Below the pieces are notes generated by a model, which worked only from the letters and a program-made list of their open reading frames with translations, had not been told where the DNA came from and did not search any database. Made by a program: the position numbers and the translations under genes. From Vagococcus carniphilus (GTDB taxonomy: Bacteria > Bacillota > Bacilli > Lactobacillales > Vagococcaceae): a stretch of DNA of 64,000 nucleotides. The DNA lies in contig NZ_CP060720.1 of assembly GCF_014397115.1 (NCBI RefSeq), positions 1,938,001 through 2,002,000 of the forward strand, given 5' to 3'. Below, piece by piece: positions 58,338 to 64,000 of this stretch (positions within the stretch are counted from its first letter, which is position 1; each line of letters starts with the position of its first letter).

Positions 58338-59717
58338 TTACACCTCTATTTTTTCACTGAACTTTTGTTTAATGTAGTCTCCTAGAATCGTTCTTAAAAA
58401 GTCAGAACTCAATATTTCAATTTCTCCAGCTATTTCGATTGTTGGGAAAAAAGGTAAGAAAGATAAATGGTCGACTGTAATCAACTCATAAACCTTTTCA
58501 TCTAAAATCTCTTGATTCAGCCATTTTACTTCTTGTGTTTTTTTACAATAAGTAAGACCATCATAACACATTTGACCAAAATATTTCCCTCTAAATTTCA
58601 TACCAACTATTTCAAATTTAAATAAAAAATCTCTTGAACGTTCAATTTCAAAAACTAATCGTTTCACATCTCTACCCTTTAATTTAACTTTAATTAAGTT
58701 CATAGGATGGGGCAAACATTCGTGTAAGTCTTTCTTTGTCACTACCCCTTCTTTTAAATCGGTTAAAATAATTCCTGTATTTAATAAAGAGACTTCCTTG
58801 CCGCCATAATCCTTCATTGCTTCTAGAGTTAAATCCATTAAAGTATGTTTTTTAGTTAACGTCTCCGGCAAATAGCCAAGTGTTTGATCCTTTAATAAAT
58901 TTTCACCTTTCATCTGGTAATTGGTTATTTCAATCATATCTATTGTTTTTTCTTTAAATGAAGCTGTTTCATAAACTGTTGATTTTTTAGAAACAACATG
59001 ATGATTTTCAATAATTAATTCTACTTCTCCAACATACAGGCCAAATCTTCCCGCTGCTGAAAGAAGCACATCATTACATACCTTTCCTTCACTAAATAAG
59101 TGATGCGTGTGTGATTCAACAATCACATCAATTTCAGGATATGTTTTGGCCAAAAATTTATCATCTGGTAATCCCAAATGTGAAAGTAACACAATAACAT
59201 CTGCTTCTTTTTTTATTTCAGGTAACCACTCATTTAGCGCCGTAACACTATCCAATACTTCCCATCCAAACGAATGATAGGATAATTCAATCGGTGCTGT
59301 TAATCCGATTACTGCAATTTTTGTCCCTTGTTTTGTTTGTGTTATTTGATAGGGTTTAGCCCATGAAGGAATAGCCATCGTTTCTTTATCTAACAAGTTA
59401 GAAAGAACAACTTGAAAATTTCCATCATCATATAACCTATTTAATTGAAATTTACTATTAGTAATGCCTTCATTATTACCAATAGTGACATAATCATAAG
59501 GAAGTTGATTCATGATTTCGACATTAGCTAGTCCGTTGGTTGCATCTGTTAACGGATGATATCGGTCCATAAAATCTCCTAAATCAACTAGCAGATAGTC
59601 TTCTTTTTTCTTTTCATATCGGCTCATTTTTTCAGTCACAAAACGTCTAATTTTGGGCCAATTCTCAAAATGAGAATGCAAATCATTGGTGTGTAATAAA
59701 TGGATAACTTCCTTCAT
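58338..59717 (-). CDS. yunD: 5'-nucleotidase/UshA-like metallophosphoesterase (YunD family)
   Basis: The 459-residue protein begins LLHTNDLHSHFE, the metal-binding motif of the 5'-nucleotidase family, followed by VDLGDFMDR, IGNNEG (GNHE variant) and LLSHLGLPDD. A C-terminal 5'-nucleotidase domain (about 280-450) contains NTGIILTDL. No signal peptide is present, so it is a cytoplasmic member, like B. subtilis YunD. It is followed two bases later by yutD. Confidence 0.88.
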   Translation of the reverse strand: MKEVIHLLHTNDLHSHFENWPKIRRFVTEKMSRYEKKKEDYLLVDLGDFMDRYHPLTDATNGLANVEIMNQLPYDYVTIGNNEGITNSKFQLNRLYDDGNFQVVLSNLLDKETMAIPSWAKPYQITQTKQGTKIAVIGLTAPIELSYHSFGWEVLDSVTALNEWLPEIKKEADVIVLLSHLGLPDDKFLAKTYPEIDVIVESHTHHLFSEGKVCNDVLLSAAGRFGLYVGEVELIIENHHVVSKKSTVYETASFKEKTIDMIEITNYQMKGENLLKDQTLGYLPETLTKKHTLMDLTLEAMKDYGGKEVSLLNTGIILTDLKEGVVTKKDLHECLPHPMNLIKVKLKGRDVKRLVFEIERSRDFLFKFEIVGMKFRGKYFGQMCYDGLTYCKKTQEVKWLNQEILDEKVYELITVDHLSFLPFFPTIEIAGEIEILSSDFLRTILGDYIKQKFSEKIEV

Positions 59718-59768
59718 TAATAAAACTTACCTTTCGCTATAACTTTATTGTTTAATACTACCACAATT

Positions 59769-59797
59769 TTGATAAATCGGATATTATAGTGTTATAA
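59769..59797 (+). promoter_or_regulatory. ogt promoter
   Basis: TTGATA (59769-59774), 17-bp spacer, TTATAA (59792-59797), close to the ogt ATG at 59813, so the leader is very short. Confidence 0.55.
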
Positions 59798-59812
59798 AAG
59801 GAAGTGAGATAA

Positions 59813-60295
59813 ATGTATTTAGAATATGGTCCTATCAAAATATGGTTAGAGGCTGACGAGATTGGTATAACCAATATTACTTTTGTAAAAGAAAAACCAA
59901 AAAACATCCCATTAACACCTTTGATGGAACAGCATTTAAACTTAGCCAAAAAAGAACTGATGGCTTATTTTAGTGGAAATTTAATTTCTTTTAATGTTCC
60001 TTTACATTTTACTTGTGGGACGGACTTTCAACAAAATGTTTGGCAGGAACTTCAAAAAATTCCTTATGGCCAATTCAGAAATTATCAAGATGTTGCAATT
60101 GCCGTTAATTCTCCTAAAGCGCAACGTGCCGTTGGACAAGCAAATCGAAGAAATCCAATTCCTATTATCGTACCTTGCCACCGAGTTATTGGAAAAAATG
60201 GCGCTTTAACCGGATATTCAGGTAGTGGGGAAGAAGGTTTAGTCATCAAGAAATTTTTATTAAATTTAGAACAACTAAAAAAGATTGGTGATTAA
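59813..60295 (+). CDS. ogt: methylated-DNA--protein-cysteine methyltransferase
   Basis: This suicide enzyme removes O6-methyl groups from guanine onto its own cysteine. The active site is in PIIVPCHRVIG. The helix-turn-helix QNVWQELQKIPYGQ and the RAVGQANRRNPIP segment with the Arg finger are present. The 160-residue length fits Ogt. GGAAGTGAG precedes the ATG. Confidence 0.95.
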   Translation: MYLEYGPIKIWLEADEIGITNITFVKEKPKNIPLTPLMEQHLNLAKKELMAYFSGNLISFNVPLHFTCGTDFQQNVWQELQKIPYGQFRNYQDVAIAVNSPKAQRAVGQANRRNPIPIIVPCHRVIGKNGALTGYSGSGEEGLVIKKFLLNLEQLKKIGD

Positions 60296-60327
60296 ACAAG
60301 TTGGTTTAATCATCAATCTTTTTTTAT
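60281..60327. terminator. terminator between ogt and the phosphatase gene
   Basis: Arms AAGATTGGTGATTAAAC (60281-60297) and GTTTAATCATCAATCTT (60304-60320) with one mismatch, followed by a T run. The left arm overlaps the 3' end of ogt. Confidence 0.85.
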
Positions 60328-61073
60328 GCTGTATAAGCTGTTTTCATATCTTTAAAGAAGCTTTTTGGCATATTTAAGCCGTTTAAAATATAATTTTCAA
60401 AGCCACCATATTCTTGATCCATCAAACTAAATGAGCGCTCTAAATAACGTTGGTCAACATTCATCATAATTAAAACTTCTTTTAATTGCGCATCTGTTAA
60501 ACCTTGTTTTTTTAATTGGTCAACAATTTGTTGATTAGCATCTCTTCTCATTTCGTTAGTTCTTAAATAATCTTCATAAATAAACTCTTTTGAAACACCT
60601 AGACTACCTAAAATCAAAGCTGCTGCTAATCCTGTTCTGTCTTTTCCAGCAAAGCAATGAAATAGAATCGGTTTGTCAGGTTGTGAGACAATCATCTCTA
60701 AAAATTGTTGGTAGCCTTTTTTAGCTCCTTCAGTCAAAATTAAATTTTCATATAATTCTAACATTCCATTGTCTGCAGAGGCCGATCCAGCTAAAAGTTC
60801 TTCAAAGCTCGCTCCTTGGCCTTTAACATCTCTTAATATATCAATATTGACATAATCAACACCTGAAATAGTATCATCTGGACGTTCAGTTGTTTCTTTT
60901 TTTCCTCGTAAATCAACAATTGTTTGTAAACGATATTCATTTAATAAACGTTCTACAACGCTATTTTCAACATTAACTACTTCTCCACTTCTTAAAAAGA
61001 AACCAGACTTTACCTTCTTTCCTTCGGCTGTAGGTATATTTCCAATATCTCTAAAATTGACTAATAATTTCAT
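60324..61073 (-). CDS. tyrosine/serine protein phosphatase (LipA/Iphp family)
   Basis: The 249 residues from ATG 61073 (MKLLVNFRDIGN) include FRDIGN, FFLRSGE and VDLRGKKE, and the catalytic P-loop HCFAGKDRTG with nucleophilic Cys and Arg. This matches the bacterial Y-phosphatase family often annotated as protein tyrosine/serine or phosphoinositide phosphatase. AGGGG lies eight bases before ATG 61073. The substrate is unknown; no signal peptide is seen. Confidence 0.88.
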   Translation of the reverse strand: MKLLVNFRDIGNIPTAEGKKVKSGFFLRSGEVVNVENSVVERLLNEYRLQTIVDLRGKKETTERPDDTISGVDYVNIDILRDVKGQGASFEELLAGSASADNGMLELYENLILTEGAKKGYQQFLEMIVSQPDKPILFHCFAGKDRTGLAAALILGSLGVSKEFIYEDYLRTNEMRRDANQQIVDQLKKQGLTDAQLKEVLIMMNVDQRYLERSFSLMDQEYGGFENYILNGLNMPKSFFKDMKTAYTA

Positions 61074-61189
61074 CAGCGTATCCCCTCTCAATAAATCTAT
61101 TTTAAACATTCATGTAAAAATACAAATTTTTTTCATTATACCACAAAAATTTACACTTAGCTTTTTAAAGGCTATTCTTAAGAACATCT

Positions 61190-61861
61190 TTAAGAAATAA
61201 ACTCTTTCTTAAATAAGCTGATAATAGTACCAACAACAAAAATTAAACTAACCAATATAATAATTGTCTTCATATCTCCTTTAAATAATGAATTTCCTCC
61301 AAAAGCGTACAAAATGGAAGTTGGTATGATACCTAAAGAAATAATTTGAATTTGTTTAGCACGATTAAACTTAAGAACTCCAATGACATAATTAACAACA
61401 AACGACGGTATAACAGGTATCATATAACAAAATGACAACATAACGTCAGGATGCTTTTGTTTTAAAATTTGTTTTTTCAATTTTTCTGAAAGCTCTTGTC
61501 CTTTTTCAAAAGAAAAACGCTTTAAAAAAGAAATAGAAAGCATATTCCCAAACACATTAGCCGTGATATTTAAAATAGCTCCCACAAGTGGACCAAAAAC
61601 AACTCCTGTTAATACCCCTATAATAGAAGTCGGCAGACCAGGTATAGCACATAGAACAGCTGTTAAAACAAATAATAAACAGGCTGTTAAAAACCCATGT
61701 GATCTAACTTGATTTTTTAACAATTCTGTCGATGTATTAGGATTAAAAAATAGTTTAATGTCTACAGAAAAATGAAGTACGATAATTAAAAGTAAACCCA
61801 TAACCAATAAAATTAATGCAGCCATCCCTACATACTTTCTTAAATTACTTTTAGTATTCAT
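61190..61861 (-). CDS. TVP38/TMEM64-family (VTT domain) membrane protein
   Basis: The 223-residue protein has about five or six hydrophobic segments and the VTT signature AIPGLPTSIIGVLTGVVFGPLVGAILN, plus FLKRF. VTT/DedA-like proteins are linked to lipid scrambling and membrane homeostasis; recent work ties some bacterial members to phospholipid or lipid-carrier recycling. AGGAG precedes ATG 61861. Confidence 0.85.
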   Translation of the reverse strand: MNTKSNLRKYVGMAALILLVMGLLLIIVLHFSVDIKLFFNPNTSTELLKNQVRSHGFLTACLLFVLTAVLCAIPGLPTSIIGVLTGVVFGPLVGAILNITANVFGNMLSISFLKRFSFEKGQELSEKLKKQILKQKHPDVMLSFCYMIPVIPSFVVNYVIGVLKFNRAKQIQIISLGIIPTSILYAFGGNSLFKGDMKTIIILVSLIFVVGTIISLFKKEFIS

Positions 61862-61881
61862 TATTTTACTCCTATAAAAAT

Positions 61882-61910
61882 AGAGGATGACTAGTGGACA
61901 GTCAACCTCT
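61882..61910 (-). terminator. terminator of the ABC-2-like operon
   Basis: Arms AGAGGATGACT (61882-61892) and AGTCAACCTCT (61900-61910) with one mismatch; on the minus strand ATTTTTA follows. Confidence 0.75.
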
Positions 61911-61936
61911 AAAATTGTTTAATGCTTTATTAAAAA

Positions 61937-62692
61937 TTAGATAAACACATTTTTATGAACTTCTAATTTTTTAACCTTTCTTAATCCTAAGAAATAAGAT
62001 AAAAGGCCTACTAATAATACTAACACACTCGGTACAACAATACTTGGTACCAATGATTGACCTGTTCCTGTTAAGAAGCCAAGAACCTTAATCATTAAAC
62101 TCAACATCCCTTTAGACCAATATGGAATACTTAATAGCACTCCTACAACTAAGGCAAATAAAACGAATAGAATAATCAATAAATTTCTACGTTTTATCGC
62201 GTAAGTTAGCACTAGAACTAAATCTGCTAATAAAAGAACTCCAAAAATGACTAATGTCATAAATAAAATTGAAATAACATACTGTAATCCCACATTTGAA
62301 GTCAGCTGATTCGCATAGACTACTCGAACACTATCGTCTGGTTCGATAAATGAGAAGAATGGTATTTTAGTTACTAAAAAATTATGAGCTTCTATTAAAA
62401 GACTTGAAAGTAAGCTAACAATTAATTGAACGATAACTGTTCGATTAAAAATTGTTTTTCTATTAAATGAATGGTAACTATATAAAGTTATATTAGTTAG
62501 AAAACTCACCCAAGCTATAACAATTAGAAATATCATAAACAAATAACTTATTCCGTCAAAAGATCTTTCTAAAGTAGTATAGTTTTCAATACCAACAGCT
62601 GCTCCTAAGAAAAACACATAAAAAATCATAAATAATCCTATGTACTTCAGTTGTTGAATTAATTGAGTTCGAATAATTGCACTCTTATTCAT
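61937..62692 (-). CDS. ABC transporter membrane subunit (ABC-2-like, unrecognised family)
   Basis: The 251-residue protein has six hydrophobic helices (about 16-33, 47-69, 87-103, 132-157, 170-190 and 214-236). No named family is recognised, but it directly follows an ABC ATPase gene by two bases and must be its membrane partner. The transported compound is unknown. GAGAGGG precedes ATG 62692. Confidence 0.7.
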   Translation of the reverse strand: MNKSAIIRTQLIQQLKYIGLFMIFYVFFLGAAVGIENYTTLERSFDGISYLFMIFLIVIAWVSFLTNITLYSYHSFNRKTIFNRTVIVQLIVSLLSSLLIEAHNFLVTKIPFFSFIEPDDSVRVVYANQLTSNVGLQYVISILFMTLVIFGVLLLADLVLVLTYAIKRRNLLIILFVLFALVVGVLLSIPYWSKGMLSLMIKVLGFLTGTGQSLVPSIVVPSVLVLLVGLLSYFLGLRKVKKLEVHKNVFI

Positions 62693-62694
62693 TT

Positions 62695-63567
62695 CTATTC
62701 TCCCTCTCTTTCACCATAAACATCACGTGTCAGTTGAATAAATAATTCCTGTAAGTTTAATGGTTTTAATTCTAGATTTTCATTAAGTTCCATCTCTGTT
62801 TCATCAAGTTGTACGTAAGCTTTAATCTTACCTTTACGGTATTCTTGACCTAGAATAGTCTTTTGTTGAAGAAACTCTCTGACATCACGTTCATCCCCTT
62901 TAACGGAGTATGCTCGGTTAACAAGAGCTTCAACTTCATCATCAATTAAAACCTGACCGTCTTCTAAAATAACAACTCTTTCAATTAACTCTTCAATTTC
63001 ATCAATTGCATGAGTTGACAGTATAATCGTTTTAGGATAACGTTCATAACTTGCTAACATGTCATGATATAAAGCATTTCTATGATAAGCATCTAATGAA
63101 AATGCTGGCTCATCTAGTAGCAAGTAATCCACGTCATTACTAAAGGCTAAACAACTTCTAAAAAGTGTTTTTTTCTTTAGTGGTAACTTATTAAAAAATT
63201 CATTTTCATTTAAATGATATTTTTCTAATAGAGAAGAACAAATATCCATTTGGAAATTAGGGTAAAATAACCCCATCCATTTAACAATTTGTTTTAATTT
63301 TGCTCTCTTTGGGTAAATATTATCGTGAGTTTGAAAATAAACATTTTTTAAAACATCAGAATGTTCCTCAATATCTAATTCATCCACTTCAATATATCCT
63401 TCGGTTGGAAACCTTAAGTGTGCGATTAAACGCATCAACGTTGTTTTACCAGAATCATTTTGTCCTAGTAAACCATATATCGTTTTTTCTTTAAATGCTA
63501 AATCAATATCATTTAACACTAGAAGATTATCTGCCGTTTTTGACATTCCCCTAATTTCTATTGCCAT
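62695..63567 (-). CDS. ABC transporter ATPase with a degenerate signature motif
   Basis: The 290-residue ATPase has Walker A GLLGQNDSGKTT (GQNDSGKT for the usual GPNGSGKT), Walker B YLLLDEPAFSLD and the switch His in ILSTHAIDEIEE. The ABC signature region reads NKLPLKKKTLFRSCLAF, so the LSGGQ core is lost. This resembles divergent YtrB-type ATPases that often act with a GntR regulator; no GntR gene is present here. A promoter with a downstream palindrome lies upstream, pointing to specific regulation. Confidence 0.82.
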   Translation of the reverse strand: MAIEIRGMSKTADNLLVLNDIDLAFKEKTIYGLLGQNDSGKTTLMRLIAHLRFPTEGYIEVDELDIEEHSDVLKNVYFQTHDNIYPKRAKLKQIVKWMGLFYPNFQMDICSSLLEKYHLNENEFFNKLPLKKKTLFRSCLAFSNDVDYLLLDEPAFSLDAYHRNALYHDMLASYERYPKTIILSTHAIDEIEELIERVVILEDGQVLIDDEVEALVNRAYSVKGDERDVREFLQQKTILGQEYRKGKIKAYVQLDETEMELNENLELKPLNLQELFIQLTRDVYGEREGE

Positions 63568-63589
63568 AATTTTATTTTCCTTTCTTACC

Positions 63590-63606
63590 TATCATTCCCA
63601 ATGATA
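63590..63606. promoter_or_regulatory. palindromic operator in the ABC operon leader
   Basis: TATCATT-CCC-AATGATA, a perfect 7-3-7 palindrome between the start site and the ATPase ATG. A repressor bound here could block elongation or initiation; its identity is unknown. Confidence 0.6.
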
Positions 63607-63626
63607 GCAAACTACTAACCTATGAT

Positions 63627-63655
63627 ATTATACAAATGTTACGACCACATATCAA
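63627..63655 (-). promoter_or_regulatory. promoter of the ABC-2-like operon
   Basis: Minus strand TTGATA (63655-63650), 17-bp spacer, TATAAT (63632-63627). Confidence 0.78.
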
Positions 63656-63757
63656 ACCTTTAACATTTGGCAACAAAACAGAAACAAAATAAGGTTAAAT
63701 GAAAAATAAGTGGTTATAATGATTATTTCATTTTCTTTTTTATAAAATATTTTTTAT

Positions 63758-63793
63758 AAAAAAAGAGATCAACCACTCTAGCGATCAATCTCT
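63758..63793 (-). terminator. terminator of the gene at the window edge
   Basis: AGAGAT/ATCTCT arms with further weaker pairs (63764-63793) are followed by seven T on the minus strand. The interval up to the next promoter holds nothing else that I can name. Confidence 0.65.
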
Positions 63794-63806
63794 AAAAAAA
63801 TATATA

Positions 63807-64000
63807 CTAATTTGCTCCGATTTGGCCTTCAACATACTCAACCTTGATTCCTTTTGCCAATCGTTTTAGCTCTAATTCATTTTTATCTGTTAATTTATTT
63901 TTAGAGAACATCGTAACAGAAAAAATAATATCACCAGTTCTTGCTTTATACATAAGAGCTTTTTTGTCTTTGGAATATTGAAGAGCTTCTTCCATAACAC
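63807..64000 (-). CDS. unrecognised protein, cut by the window edge
   Basis: The visible 62 residues start with MEEALQYSKDK at 63995, but the frame remains open to the edge, so this may be only the C-terminal part of a longer gene. The segment has a mixed alpha/beta look with KARTGDIIFSVTMF and a charged helix LTDKNELELKRLAKG. I do not recognise it. A terminator follows. Confidence 0.5.
   Translation of the reverse strand, partial: VMEEALQYSKDKKALMYKARTGDIIFSVTMFSKNKLTDKNELELKRLAKGIKVEYVEGQIGAN

Overview
The window is chromosomal DNA from a low-GC Gram-positive bacterium. Gene content (complete dlt operon with dltX, MurT/GatD, EbsA, tyramine-forming tyrosine decarboxylase cluster, YutD/YutF, PerR, EfrAB-like ABC pair) and the rRNA sequences point to Lactobacillales, family Enterococcaceae. 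A Vagococcus-like organism is my best guess; I could not run a 16S comparison. No prophage, insertion sequence, CRISPR array or plasmid gene was seen.

Layout. 1-3.3 kb: the 5' part of liaF (cell-envelope stress), greA, mltG and a PhnA-type zinc-ribbon protein. 3.4-12.2 kb: a short cobalamin-type methionine synthase, tRNA-Thr, an acetyltransferase, a P-loop kinase-like protein, recJ-apt, a polysaccharide deacetylase and a lysozyme-like wall hydrolase. 12.3-16.8 kb: dltX-A-B-C-D on the minus strand (D-alanylation of teichoic acids). 16.9-23.6 kb: an rRNA operon on the minus strand in the order 16S, tRNA-Ala, 23S, 5S, followed by 18 tRNA genes with an internal duplication; three tandem promoters lie upstream. 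24-29 kb: perR, a HEPN-CBS protein with lspA and cysK, a cold-shock protein, ebsA, an RNase H-like gene and a frameshifted ferrochelatase. 29-36 kb: the tyrosine/tyramine cluster (tyrP, tdcA, nhaC and a TrpR-like gene) divergent from a T-box-controlled tyrS. 36-43.6 kb: a KtrB-type K+ channel, osmC and an oligopeptide ABC importer. 43.8-50.2 kb: murT-gatD, alanine dehydrogenase, manA, a serine hydrolase and a VOC protein. 50.3-54.7 kb: a TetR-controlled heterodimeric ABC exporter with two clear operators. 54.7-64 kb: ferredoxin-NADP reductase, pgpA, a yutF/yutD/yunD cluster, ogt, a protein phosphatase, a VTT membrane protein and an ABC-2-like transporter.

Themes. Several parts serve the envelope: liaF, mltG, the deacetylase, the lysozyme-like protein, dlt, lspA, murT-gatD and pgpA. 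A nearly identical 22-bp box lies upstream of both liaF and dltX, suggesting that the LiaFSR system controls D-alanylation directly. Three loci look short by one base in a G/C homopolymer (greA, hemH, one tRNA-Tyr copy), so sequence accuracy should be checked before these are called pseudogenes. The least described protein is the HEPN-CBS protein upstream of lspA-cysK.
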